Positions 48,875-64,000 of a stretch of DNA of 64,000 bases are shown in pieces. The notes under the pieces were generated by a model. It worked only from the letters and a program-made list of their open reading frames with translations. It was not told where the DNA came from and did not search any database. Numbering within the stretch: the stretch's first letter is position 1; each line of letters starts with the position of its first letter. The translations under genes and the position numbers were made by a program. Source of the DNA: Antiquaquibacter oligotrophicus (lineage in GTDB: Bacteria > Actinomycetota > Actinomycetes > Actinomycetales > Microbacteriaceae); the NCBI RefSeq assembly GCF_020535405.1, contig NZ_CP085036.1:248001-312000 (forward strand), in the 5' to 3' direction.

Positions 48875-49696
48875 TTACCGTGCATCCCGGGCGTGTCGCG
48901 CGATAACTACGCAGATCCCGAGGCTCAGGATGCCGAGGAACACCAGGTACGCGCTCGCGCCGGCGAGAGCGGAGCGCTCCACAAAAACCACGGCACCGAC
49001 GTCACTCGGCCACCCGCGCGCCAGCCCGACGACGGGCGCCGCAATCGCCACGAAGATCGGCAGTGCGAGCCAGGCAGTCCAGCGGACGGCGGGTCGCACT
49101 CTCCACCCCAGTGGCGATGGCGTCGCGTGCCGCACGCTCGCGATCGCCCACCATCCGATGACGAGCAGTCCGAAACACGAGCTGCCGATTTGCAGCCAGT
49201 CCGTAGCGGCAAGCGCCCCCCACGATTGCGAGAGACCAGGTACGAGCGCACTCCCCCACCGCCCCTCGTGCGTGAAAGCATCCCAGACGAGGTGCGTTGC
49301 GATACCGATCATCAACGACGCGACGAGCGTCACTGTGGCAATCAGACGAGGTCGCAGCCGCGCACGACGTCCACCCCAGGTATCCCACCACCCGGACAAC
49401 GGCCATGGCCAGGTCGCGGCCGACCACGACACCGGCAGCCGCTCGGCGACCCATCGCGGTGAAAGCTGGGGAAGAGCGGGCCTCAGGACGACGCGCCACA
49501 CCAGCAGGAAGCCGAGCGCCAACGGCAGGTCGACCAATACGAGCCCCAGCGGGCTATGGGTGAACCAGTAGTCGATACCGACGCGGAAGAAGAGCGGGGC
49601 ATCCGGAGTCATCGCCCCCACGGCGATCGCCGCGGGAACGAGCGGCGTTCGCGCGAACGGGATCGCGACCACCGCGTGTGCCGGCGTGAACGGCAT
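48875..49696 (-). CDS. DUF4184 family membrane protein
   Basis: The 273-residue protein starts MPFTPAHAVVAIPFARTPLV and GAMTPDAPLFF, the hallmark of DUF4184, with six or so membrane segments (LVDLPLALGFLLVWRVVL, LIATVTLVASLMIGIATHL, FGLLVIGWWAIASV, LVFLGILSLGICVVIA). The HxxWDxFTH motif (THLVWDAFTHEG) is present, resembling membrane metal-dependent hydrolases. The function is unknown. It follows tyrS by 2 bp on the same strand. Confidence 0.85.
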   Translation of the reverse strand: MPFTPAHAVVAIPFARTPLVPAAIAVGAMTPDAPLFFRVGIDYWFTHSPLGLVLVDLPLALGFLLVWRVVLRPALPQLSPRWVAERLPVSWSAATWPWPLSGWWDTWGGRRARLRPRLIATVTLVASLMIGIATHLVWDAFTHEGRWGSALVPGLSQSWGALAATDWLQIGSSCFGLLVIGWWAIASVRHATPSPLGWRVRPAVRWTAWLALPIFVAIAAPVVGLARGWPSDVGAVVFVERSALAGASAYLVFLGILSLGICVVIARHARDAR

Positions 49697-49698
49697 GG

Positions 49699-50982
49699 CT
49701 ACTCGACGAAAACGCCAGCGAGAGTCTTTTTGCCGCGACGAAGGACTGCCATGCCAGCAAGCAGGTCGATCGACTCGAAGGTTGCCTGATCGTCCGCGAC
49801 CTTGAGGTTGTTCACGTACACGCCGCCCTGGGCGACGGCGCGGCGTGCCTCACTCACGCTCGCCGTGAGGCCGGTATCGGCGAGGGCCTGCACGATGAGC
49901 GTCGATGGAGCGGTGGTCGTATTCGGTAACTCTCGAAGGGCGGACTCGAGGGTTGCGCTGTCGAGAGCCGTGAGGTCCCCCTGACCGAACAGCGCCTCGG
50001 ATGCCGCGATCGCAGACAGCGTGGCATCCTCCCCGTGAACGAGCGAGGTGACCTCCCAGGCGAGAACCTTCTGCGACTCCCGCCGAAACGGCTCAGACTC
50101 GACAAGGCCCGCCAACCGCTCGATCTCGGTTCGAGGCAGGAACGTGAAAACCTTGAGGCGGTCGATGACATCGGCGTCGTCGGTGTTCAACCAGAACTGG
50201 TAGAACGCGTACGGGCTCGTCATGGTGGGATCGAGCCACACCGCGTTGCCCTCGCTCTTACCGAACTTGGTGCCATCCGAGTTCGTGATCAGCGGTGTGC
50301 CGATCGCGTGGGCGGAGACCCCCTCGGATTTGTGGATGAGATCCGTGCCGCTCGTCAGGTTGCCCCACTGGTCGCTACCGCCCGTCTGGAGGACGCAACC
50401 GTACTGGCGGTAGAGCTCGCGGAAGTCCATGCCCTGGAGTATCTGGTAGCTGAACTCGGTGTACGAGATGCCTGCATCGCTGTTGAGACGGGCGCTCACG
50501 GCATCCTTCTTCAGCATCGTGCCCACACGGAAGTGCTTGCCGATGTCTCGCAGGAACTCGATCGCCGACAGTGGCGCAGTCCAGTCCAAGTTGTTCACGA
50601 GTCGAGCCGCATTATCGCCGTCGAAGCTCAGGAACCTCGCGACCTGGGCTTGCAAGTAACCCACCCATTCCGCGACGACACTTTCGTCGTTGAGAGTGCG
50701 TTCGGCGGTCGGACGGGGGTCGCCGATCAACCCCGTGGATCCACCAACCAGCCCGAGCGGTCGGTGCCCGGCGAGTTGCAGTCTTCGCATGAGGAGGAGT
50801 TGCACAAGATTGCCGAGATGCAAGCTCGGTGCTGTCGGGTCGAACCCGCAGTAAAAGGTGATGGGTTCACCCGCGAGGAGTTGCTTGAGCTCATCGGGGT
50901 TCGTCGACACGTGCACGAGACCGCGCCACGTGATCTCCTCCCACACGTCGTCGAAGGTGGAGTCGTTCGCAGGAGTTGTCAC
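49699..50982 (-). CDS. tyrS: Tyrosyl-tRNA synthetase
   Basis: The 427-residue class I enzyme has the HIGH-type motif PSLHLGNLVQLL (~47), the tyrosine-binding YTEFSYQILQGMDF, QTGGSDQWGNL, the KMSKS-like KFGKSEGNAVWL (~237) and a C-terminal S4 domain (VSEARRAVAQGGVYVNNLKV). The GTG at 50982 gives the family length. No T-box leader was recognised. Confidence 0.96.
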   Translation of the reverse strand: MTTPANDSTFDDVWEEITWRGLVHVSTNPDELKQLLAGEPITFYCGFDPTAPSLHLGNLVQLLLMRRLQLAGHRPLGLVGGSTGLIGDPRPTAERTLNDESVVAEWVGYLQAQVARFLSFDGDNAARLVNNLDWTAPLSAIEFLRDIGKHFRVGTMLKKDAVSARLNSDAGISYTEFSYQILQGMDFRELYRQYGCVLQTGGSDQWGNLTSGTDLIHKSEGVSAHAIGTPLITNSDGTKFGKSEGNAVWLDPTMTSPYAFYQFWLNTDDADVIDRLKVFTFLPRTEIERLAGLVESEPFRRESQKVLAWEVTSLVHGEDATLSAIAASEALFGQGDLTALDSATLESALRELPNTTTAPSTLIVQALADTGLTASVSEARRAVAQGGVYVNNLKVADDQATFESIDLLAGMAVLRRGKKTLAGVFVE

Positions 50983-51028
50983 GTCTGGCACGGCATCCAC
51001 CGTAACGGAGGAACGGGCGGGCGTAGGT

Positions 51029-51625
51029 TCATGGGCGACGCCGGGCGGTTGCACGCCGATACGGGGACACGGTGGGGTCGCCGTCGATCCAGAATCGCCA
51101 GGAATAATCTTCAGACCCGCCGGGACCAGCCACACCCGTACGCGGCCCCGAACGGATCTCGTCGGCGCGCAGCGGGCTGTCGCGCGGAGTGAGGGCGAAC
51201 CGGCCGGCACCGAGCTTCGCCCCGTCGTCCGCGAGAGTGATGCCGAGAGCGACACACAAGCGCGCCGGTCCTCGAGCGAGGTCCGCGTCTTCACGGCTCG
51301 TGGTTCTCCGAGAGCGGGCGAGTTCGCGTCCGGAGATCACCTCTCCGGCGCGGAGTAGCACCGCGGTCGCCTCACCCGGTGGTGAACAGACGATGTTTGC
51401 GCACACGTGCATGCCGTACGTGAAGTAGGCGTAGATGTGCCCGGGCGGTCCGAACATCACGGCGTTCCGTCGAGTCTCTCCCCGGAAGGCATGTGACCCG
51501 GGGTCGCGCTCGCCCAGGTATGCCTCGACCTCTGTGATTCGCAGCGTCACATCACCCACCTCGAGGGTGGAGCCAAGCAGAAGCGGCGCAACCACGGTGG
51601 ACGGTGCGGTCAGGTCGAGAATCAC
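51029..51625 (-). CDS. 3-methyladenine DNA glycosylase (MPG/AAG type)
   Basis: The 198-residue base-excision enzyme has the family blocks [18 protein letters not shown] and [20 protein letters not shown], in which the Glu of TEVEAY is catalytic, and [19 protein letters not shown]. It removes alkylated purines from DNA. The GTG start at 51625 is 6 bases after the stop of the small upstream gene. It lies between argH and tyrS. Confidence 0.92.
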   Translation of the reverse strand: MILDLTAPSTVVAPLLLGSTLEVGDVTLRITEVEAYLGERDPGSHAFRGETRRNAVMFGPPGHIYAYFTYGMHVCANIVCSPPGEATAVLLRAGEVISGRELARSRRTTSREDADLARGPARLCVALGITLADDGAKLGAGRFALTPRDSPLRADEIRSGPRTGVAGPGGSEDYSWRFWIDGDPTVSPYRRATARRRP

Positions 51626-51631
51626 TGTGGG

Positions 51632-53902
<2,271 letters not shown>

Positions 53903-53948
53903 GATTCTCCTGGAGTAGCGCGCGGAAGGCGACGAAGCCTCGAACCTA

Positions 53949-56037
<2,089 letters not shown>

Positions 56038-56041
<4 letters not shown>

Positions 56042-56919
56042 GAGGGAACAACCTCCGTTCCGATGCCCTGCGTCGTGAAAACCTCGAGCAGGATCGAGTG
56101 TGGCTGCCGACCGTCGATGATCGCCGCCTTCGGGACCCCGCCGGCGACCGCCTCGAGGCAGGCCGCCATCTTGGGGATCATGCCGCTCTCGAGGCTCGGG
56201 AGCAGTGCCGCGAGCTCTTCTGTATCGATGACCGAGACGAGTGAGTCACGATTGGGCCAATCGCTGTAGAGCCCCGCAACATCCGTGAGCACCACGAGTT
56301 TTGCAGCTCCCAGGGCAACGGCGAGCGCCGCCGCCGCCGAATCGGCGTTGACGTTCAGGATGCCGTCCGCCCCGTCCTCGCGCGCCACCGTCGAGATGAC
56401 AGGGATACGATCCGCCGCCAGCTCGAGAAGCACGGCATCCGGCTGGACACGAGTGACCTCGCCCACGAGACCAAGGTCGACCGGTTCCCCATCGACAACG
56501 GCACCGCGCCGAACGCCCGTGAACAGACCGTACTCGTCACCTGAAATGCCGTGCGCGAGCGGACCGTGTTCATTGATGAGACCCACCAGCTCGCCACCGA
56601 CCTGTTCGGCGAGCACCTGACGCACAACCCCGATGGACTCCTCGGTCGTCACGCGATACCCACCGCGGAACTCGCTCGGGATGCCACGGCGTGTGAGCTC
56701 GGCGGTGATCTGCGGCCCCCCGCCATGGACGACAACGGGCTTCACGCCCGCGTAACGCAGGTAAACGATGTCCTCGGCGAACGCGCGCTTCAGATCGTCG
56801 TCGATCATCGCGTTTCCACCAAACTTGATGACGATGGTCTCGCCGTGGAAACGCTTCAACCACGGGAGCGATTCAATGAGTACCGCGGCCTTCGCTGCCG
56901 CCTGATCCTGGCTGACCAT
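56038..56919 (-). CDS. argB: N-acetylglutamate kinase
   Basis: The 293-residue amino-acid kinase has the KFGGNAM loop (~32), VHGGGPQI (~64), a middle region typical of arginine-inhibited actinobacterial enzymes and the C-terminal [12 protein letters not shown]. It catalyses the controlled second step of the cycle. Start and stop overlap argJ and argD. Confidence 0.96.
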
Positions 56920-58067
56920 CAGCTCGAGTACGCGCTGTTCTCGTGCACGTAGTCATGCGTGAGGTCATTGGTGAGGATCGTCGCCGTCGCATCGCCGACA
57001 CCCAGATCGATGAGCACGTCCACGCGGCGCGGTGTCAGATCGACGTCGTCGCGGGGGCGGTCGGGTGCGCCGGCGTGACACACCCGTACACCGTTCATCG
57101 AGACGTCGACGTTGTACGGGTCGAATGCGGCCGAGGTGGTGCCGATGGCGGCGAGAACTCGGCCCCAATTGGGATCGTTTCCGAACACTGCGGCCTTGAA
57201 GAGGTTGTTGCGAGCCACCGATCGCCCGACCTCGACGGCGTCGTCCTCACTTGCGGCTCCCACGACCTCGATCCGTATGTCGTGGCTTGCACCCTCCGCA
57301 TCACCCTGAAGCTGCTCGGCAAGGTCGCGACAGACCTCGGTGAGGGCATCCGTGAACTCGGTGAGATCGGGAGCGATTCCCGAAGCGCCGCTCGCGAGGA
57401 GGCTCACCTGATCGTTGGTGGACATACATCCGTCGGAATCGAGCCGGTCGAAACTCACTCGCGTTGCGGCGCGCAAGGCGCGATCGAGTTGATCAGGCTG
57501 GAGCACGGCATCCGTCGTGATCACAACGAGCATGGTCGCGAGACCGGGTGCGAGCATGCCAGCACCCTTCGCCATGCCGCCGATCACGTAGCCGCTTCCC
57601 TCGCGGACGGAACGTTTGGGCTTCGAATCGGTTGTCATGATCGCTTCGGATGCCGCGACGCCGTTCTCGCCGAGCGAGGAGGCCGCGGCCTCGACACCGG
57701 CGAGCATCCGGTCCAGCGGAAGTTGCTCCCCAATGAGTCCCGTGGAACACACGAGCACGTCTCCGGCGGAGATGCCGAGCGCGGAGGCCACGGCTTCGGC
57801 TGTGGAGTGAGTGACTTGGAAGCCCTCGGAGCCCGTGAAGCAATTAGCCCCGCCGGAGTTCAGCACAATCGCATCGGCACGTCCGTCGCCGATGACCTGC
57901 TGAGACCAGATGATGGGGTTAGCCTTCGCACGATTGCTGGTGAACACCGCCGCGGCGGCATGCTCCGGGCCCTCATTGACGACGAGCGCGAGATCGAGGC
58001 CCCCGCTTGCTTTCAAACCCGCGGCTACTGCTCCCGCGGTGAACCCGCGCGCCGCTGTCACGCTCAT
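56919..58067 (-). CDS. argJ: Bifunctional ornithine acetyltransferase / N-acetylglutamate synthase
   Basis: The 382-residue precursor has the self-cleavage motif [20 protein letters not shown], whose Thr becomes the nucleophile of the beta chain, and [11 protein letters not shown] near the start, with [12 protein letters not shown] near the end. It recycles the acetyl group of acetylornithine. It overlaps argC upstream by four bases. Confidence 0.96.
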   Translation of the reverse strand: MSVTAARGFTAGAVAAGLKASGGLDLALVVNEGPEHAAAAVFTSNRAKANPIIWSQQVIGDGRADAIVLNSGGANCFTGSEGFQVTHSTAEAVASALGISAGDVLVCSTGLIGEQLPLDRMLAGVEAAASSLGENGVAASEAIMTTDSKPKRSVREGSGYVIGGMAKGAGMLAPGLATMLVVITTDAVLQPDQLDRALRAATRVSFDRLDSDGCMSTNDQVSLLASGASGIAPDLTEFTDALTEVCRDLAEQLQGDAEGASHDIRIEVVGAASEDDAVEVGRSVARNNLFKAAVFGNDPNWGRVLAAIGTTSAAFDPYNVDVSMNGVRVCHAGAPDRPRDDVDLTPRRVDVLIDLGVGDATATILTNDLTHDYVHENSAYSS

Positions 58068-59110
58068 GGAGCGACTCCGTTCGTGGTCAGGCCCGCGCTT
58101 TCCGGGATACCGAGCGCAATGTTGGCCGATTGGATGGCGGCCCCCGCGGTGCCCTTGACCAGATTGTCGAGCGCGCTCACGACAACAACACGACCGGCCG
58201 TCTCGTCGATGGCGATCCCCATGAGGCAGGTGTTCGCGCCCACCGTGTCGGCTGTTCGCGGGTACTGCCCCTCCGGGAGAAGGTGAACGAACGGCTCGTC
58301 GTCGTACGCCGAGCTCCAGGCATCCCGCACACTGTGGGCGGTCGCGCCCGGGGCGAGCCGCGCCGTCGAGGTGGCGAGGATCCCGCGGCTCATGGGCACG
58401 AGCATGGGTGTGAAGGAGATCGTCGGACCGTCCCCACCCGCCACCTCAAGATTCTGGACGATCTCGGGGGTGTGCCGGTGGACACCACCAACCCCGTAGG
58501 CCGAGCTCGATCCGAGGATCTCGCTGGCCAACAAATCGGTGCGCAACGCCTTCCCGGCACCGGACGGCCCTACCGCGAGCACCGAGACAATATCCTGCGC
58601 GGAGATCACACCCGACCGGATGCCCGGCGCGAGGCCGAGCGTGATCGCTGTCACGTTGCATCCGGGAACCGCGATGCGACGGGACTGTCGCAGAATGTCT
58701 CGTTGCGAACTCCCGTCGGCGTGTAACAGCTCCGGCATGCCGTAGTCCCAGGCACCGAAGTACTCTCCGCCGTAGAAGCGGTCCCACGCCTCGGGGCTCG
58801 TCAGACGGTGGTCCGCCCCACAATCGACAACAAGGGTGCCGTCGCCGAGACCCTCGGTCAACTCGCCCGATTTGCCGTGCGGCAACGCGACGAAGACCAC
58901 GTCATGTCCCTCGAGCACGTCCGGCGTCGTCGGGGCGAGGGTGAGACCAGCGAGAGAACGCAGGTGGGGTTGCACAGAGCCGAGCTTCTCGCCTGCATTC
59001 TGGTGGGCGGTCACGGTCGTGACCTCGAGCTCGGGATGGGAGGCGAGAAGACGCAAGATCTCCCCGCCCGCATAGCCGCTGGCGCCGGCAACGGCGACCG
59101 AATAAGTCAT
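58064..59110 (-). CDS. argC: N-acetyl-gamma-glutamyl-phosphate reductase
   Basis: The 348-residue reductase has the NADP motif [16 protein letters not shown] (res 7-22), the catalytic Cys in [12 protein letters not shown], and [12 protein letters not shown] near the C-terminal His. It is the first gene of the arg unit. Its upstream region (59111-59374, 264 bp) must hold the promoter; no clear ARG box was recognised. Confidence 0.96.
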   Translation of the reverse strand: MTYSVAVAGASGYAGGEILRLLASHPELEVTTVTAHQNAGEKLGSVQPHLRSLAGLTLAPTTPDVLEGHDVVFVALPHGKSGELTEGLGDGTLVVDCGADHRLTSPEAWDRFYGGEYFGAWDYGMPELLHADGSSQRDILRQSRRIAVPGCNVTAITLGLAPGIRSGVISAQDIVSVLAVGPSGAGKALRTDLLASEILGSSSAYGVGGVHRHTPEIVQNLEVAGGDGPTISFTPMLVPMSRGILATSTARLAPGATAHSVRDAWSSAYDDEPFVHLLPEGQYPRTADTVGANTCLMGIAIDETAGRVVVVSALDNLVKGTAGAAIQSANIALGIPESAGLTTNGVAP

Positions 59111-59374
59111 TGATCAACCTTAGTGAAAACGAAGTGGTGGACGGAGGGGCGGCGACGCTCCGCGGCGGCCCTGTCGGGCATCCGTGTTGAGGCGTCGCCT
59201 AACGTCGCTCGTCGCTACCGCGTCGGCGCAGCGCTGCGGAGGGGGTGAGCCCCAGAAATCCGTCGCGCGCATCGTTCACATAGTGGAGGCTACTCCTCCC
59301 CCAGGTCTCGGTCTAATCGCTAGCCTTGCCTCGAGCGCTCCGCCTGGAGCCGACCCACGAACAGAGGAGTCACG

Positions 59375-59914
59375 ATGACCGACCTGTCTGGTCTCATGGA
59401 CCACATCCCGATCAGCGACATCGCCCGCAAACTGGGCGTCGACGAAAGCGTCGCGCGCGCGGCCGTCGATGCCGCCGTTCCCGCGATCGTCGGCGGACTC
59501 GCCGCGAACGCGAAGTCCGGAGGCGAGAAGTCACTCGAAAGCGCCCTCAGCAAGCATGCCGGCCGATCGACGAAGCTCGCCGACATCGACGAGGAAGATG
59601 GCAAGAAGATCGTCAAAAACGTGTTCGGCACCAAAACGGACGACGTCGTTGCCGCGGTGTCGAAGAAGGCCGACACCGGCGGCGGCATCGACTTCAACGC
59701 GATCGTTCAGCAGGTGCTGCCCATCATTGCCCCGATCGTGCTCGCCTACCTCGCCAACCAGTTCTCCGGCGGCAAGAGCACTCCGGCGCCCAAGGCCGAG
59801 GAGCAGAGCGGCGGCGACCTCGGTTCGCTCATCGGCGGACTGCTCGGCAGCCAGCAGGGCCAGGATCTCGTCGGTGGGCTGCTCGGCGGCCTCCTCGGCG
59901 GGGGCCGCAAGTAG
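59375..59914 (+). CDS. DUF937 domain protein
   Basis: The 179-residue protein matches DUF937: PISDIARKLGVDESVARAAV, AAVPAIVGGLAANAKSGGEK, HAGRSTKLADIDEEDGKKIV, followed by a linker and a C-terminal glycine/leucine-rich tail (DLVGGLLGGLLGGGRK). DUF937 proteins resemble YidB and have no proven role. AGGAGTCACG precedes the ATG. The gene converges with pheT with 6 bp between the stops. Confidence 0.88.
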   Translation: MTDLSGLMDHIPISDIARKLGVDESVARAAVDAAVPAIVGGLAANAKSGGEKSLESALSKHAGRSTKLADIDEEDGKKIVKNVFGTKTDDVVAAVSKKADTGGGIDFNAIVQQVLPIIAPIVLAYLANQFSGGKSTPAPKAEEQSGGDLGSLIGGLLGSQQGQDLVGGLLGGLLGGGRK

Positions 59915-59920
59915 GAACCG

Positions 59921-62433
59921 TTACTCCCTGGCGGTCGCGCCCACTCGTGCGGCCGCCAGGGCCACAGCGGCATTCTTCGCCTCGGTCGCCTCGGCCGCCG
60001 TCAGGGTGCGGTCGGATGCGCGGAACCTCAAGGCGAAAGTCAGCGACTTGCTCCCGTCCGGGATGCCCGGTCCCCGGTACTCGTCGACGAGTGCCGCGTG
60101 CTCCAGGAGCTCACCGGCGCCTTCAACGATGAGGGCCTTCACCTCGCCAGCGCGCACCGTCTCGCTCACCACGAGAGAGACGTCTTGCGTGGCGGCGGGG
60201 AACCCCGCGATCGGCGTGGCCGACACATCCGTCGCCGCAAGCGCGATGACGGCATCCAGGTCGAGTTCGAGTATCGCTGTCACCCGCGGGAGGTCCCAAT
60301 CGCTCGCGAGCGCAGGGAGCAGCTCGCCGGCGAAGCCAACAGGCTGACCCGCGACGCGTAGCTGAGCTGTGCGGCCCGGGTGCAGCGCGTGATGCTCACC
60401 CGTCACAACCTCGAGGTCGGCCGAGAGCGTTGTCGCGATCTGATGAGCGGCACCGAGAGCATCCGCTAGCCCGCTCGCCACGGCCGGTTGCCCGGGCTGC
60501 TTTCGCACGGCATCGCCCACGAACAGGGCCCCGATACTCCACGGCTGCGGCGGGATGCTTGCACGAAGCTCGGCGAGCTCTGCTTCTGCCGGAAGGGCGC
60601 CACCGCGCGGAAGCGCATCACTGCCGTACTCCACACCCGGCTCGGGACGGAAAACCGTTCCCACCTCGAAGAGGGCGAGGTCGGTGAGTCCGCGCGAGAG
60701 ATTGCGCCGAGCCACTCCGATGAGTCCCGGAATGAGCGACGTGCGCAACCACGCGGCATCCGGATCGAGAGGGTTCGCCAGACGGATCGCGGCCACGCCA
60801 CCCGCTACGGGAGATCCGAAGAGATCGTTGAACGACGCGGCGACAAACGGGTAGCTGAGCACTTCCGTTGCGCCACCCGCGGCGAGAGCCTGAGCTGCGA
60901 TCCGCCGCAGTCGCTGCGATCGACTGAGTCCACGGCCGGGAGGTGCCACCGGCAGGATAGCGGGGATGCGGTCGTACCCGACGATACGGGCGACCTCCTC
61001 CACGAGGGTCCACCGGTCCGTGAGGTCGGGGCGCCACGTCGGCGGTGTCACGAGCCATCCGTCGGACGCAGGCTCGACGGTCGCACCGATTGCAGTGAGG
61101 GAGTCAGTCACCTCGTCTGCGGAATACGCAACTCCCATGATCGATTCGGCGAATCCGTCGGGCAGCTCAATCGGCTCCGGCGGCGTCGACGAATCGGTGT
61201 AAAAGCCGGCGAGGTCGATCGTTCCCCCCGCGAGTTGCTGCACGAGCGTAATCACGCGTGCCACCGCAGCTGCTGACGCCGCGGGATCCACCCCTCGCTC
61301 GTATCGTTTGGCGGCTTCACTGGGGAGTTTGTGTCGACGCACCGAGCGCGAGATCGTGACCGGCTCCCAGATGGCCGCCTCAACGAGGATGTCTGTGGTG
61401 GAGTCCGAGATTTCGGAGTCCAATCCGCCCATGACCCCGGCGAGCCCGACCGCGACGGACTGGTCTGCAACCACGAGGTCCTCGGGGTCGAGGTTTCGTG
61501 TCTTGCCGTCGAGGGTGACGAGCGTCTCCCCCGCGCGGGCGCGTCGAACTACGAGTCCGCCCGAAATCTTCGCCAAGTCGTAGGCATGCGACGGCTGGCC
61601 GAGCTCGAGCATGACGTAGTTGGAGATGTCCACGATGAGCGAGATCGAACGGATGCCCGCCAGCGTCAATCGCGACACCATCCACGGCGGCGTGGGAACG
61701 GAGGGGTCGACGCCGCGCACGACGGCAGCCGTGAACACCGTGCAGCCCTGGCGACCACGAACGGGCGCATCGTCGGAGATCGTGACGGCGAACCCCGTCG
61801 CAGCGCGACGCTCGTCGGCGGCGGCGCTCAGAGCCGGATCCAGTAGAGGGTCCCGGAAGGTCGCACCCGTGGAGTTGGAGTACTCACGGGCGATCCCGCG
61901 AACCGAGAATGCGTATCCGCGGTCGGGTGTGACATTGACCTCGACTGCGACATCATCGAGACCGAGAAGAGCAATGGCGTCGGTGCCAGGCTCGGGGTCG
62001 AGCCCCAGTTCGGCAAGACGCAGAATGCCCGAGTGCTCGTCGCCGAGGCCGAGCTCCCGCGCCGAGGCAATCATTCCGTCGGACACGTGCCCGTAGGTCT
62101 TGCGCGCCGAGATGGGGAACGGACCAGGCAGCACGGCACCGGGGAGCGACACAACAACCTTGTCACCCGGCGCGAAGTTGTGGGCACCACAGACGATGCC
62201 GCGCGGCTCCGCCTCACCGACATCGACCTGACACCAGTTGATCGTCTTGCCGTTGCTCTGCGGTTCGGGCTCGGCCGAGATGACTTGTCCGACAACGACG
62301 GGTCCCGTGACCTCGAACGAGTGGATGTCCTCCTCCTCGAGCCCGACACGCACGAGAGCCGCGTGGACGTCCTCGGGTGTGGCATCCGCCGGCACATCCA
62401 CGAACTCGCGGAGCCAACTGAGGGGTACTCGCA

Positions 62434-62434
<1 letters not shown>
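59921..62434 (-). CDS. pheT: Phenylalanyl-tRNA synthetase, beta subunit
   Basis: The 837-residue subunit has the N-terminal tRNA-binding EMAP-like domain (VVGQVISAEPEPQSNGKTIN), a B3/B4 editing domain, the B5 region (LTAIGATVEPASDGWLVTPP), a class-II-like core and the C-terminal FDX-ACB anticodon domain (ELLEHAALVDEYRGPGIPDG). Its ATG overlaps the pheS stop by one base (TGATG), so the subunits are made together. Confidence 0.96.

Positions 62435-64000
<1,566 letters not shown>

Overview
The window is a high-GC actinobacterial chromosome segment. Gene order (der-cmk-tyrA-rluB-scpB-scpA-parA-xerD-nudix-pyrG-recN-nadK-tlyA), an rRNA operon without spacer tRNAs next to tyrS, an arg cluster and pheST all fit Microbacteriaceae. 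I infer the family from gene order and word usage and did not place the genus.

Layout. 1-3670: end of an HTH regulator, a MarR regulator with an FMN reductase and an SDR behind an operator-like inverted repeat, and an NAD(P)-binding oxidoreductase. 3.7-24.8 kb: an accessory island ending at tRNA-Pro, with several broken genes. 25-27.8 kb: an MFS exporter, a small membrane protein and a flavodoxin. 27.8-43 kb: a long minus-strand core block from a TPR protein down to Der. 43-48.4 kb: the rrn operon (16S-23S-5S, minus strand). 48.9-53.2 kb: DUF4184, tyrS, mpg, a small membrane protein and argH. 53.2-59.1 kb: argCJBDF with an odd membrane-anchored protein between argF and argH. 59.4-64 kb: DUF937 protein, pheT, pheS and part of an amino-acid ABC permease.

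The island is the interesting part. On the minus strand five genes (15652 down to 10651) are joined by overlaps or a 7-nt gap: an N6-adenine methyltransferase, a BsuBI/PstI-type endonuclease, a nucleotidyltransferase with a complete catalytic triad, an S-4TM effector and a SMODS CD-NTase. This reads as a type II restriction-modification system fused in one transcription unit to a CBASS-like system with two candidate nucleotide-signal synthases. Next to it are a RelA/SpoT-fold protein coupled to a DUF262 protein, a zinc-ribbon/Mrr nuclease, and a four-gene unit (Fe(II)/2OG dioxygenase, membrane helical-repeat protein, PP2C-like phosphatase, NUDIX) that I do not recognise as a described system. 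Another unrecognised four-gene operon lies at 4.3-6.8 kb.

Three island genes (ribbon-helix-helix at 4085 and 23602, DUF3846 at 20141) share an upstream leader with the inverted repeat GAACC-N4/5-GGTTC just before the ribosome binding site. The island also carries decay: a frameshifted, N-terminally truncated pPIWI-associated-nuclease/HIRAN gene, a frameshifted DUF3846 gene and a truncated ribbon-helix-helix copy. I found no integrase.
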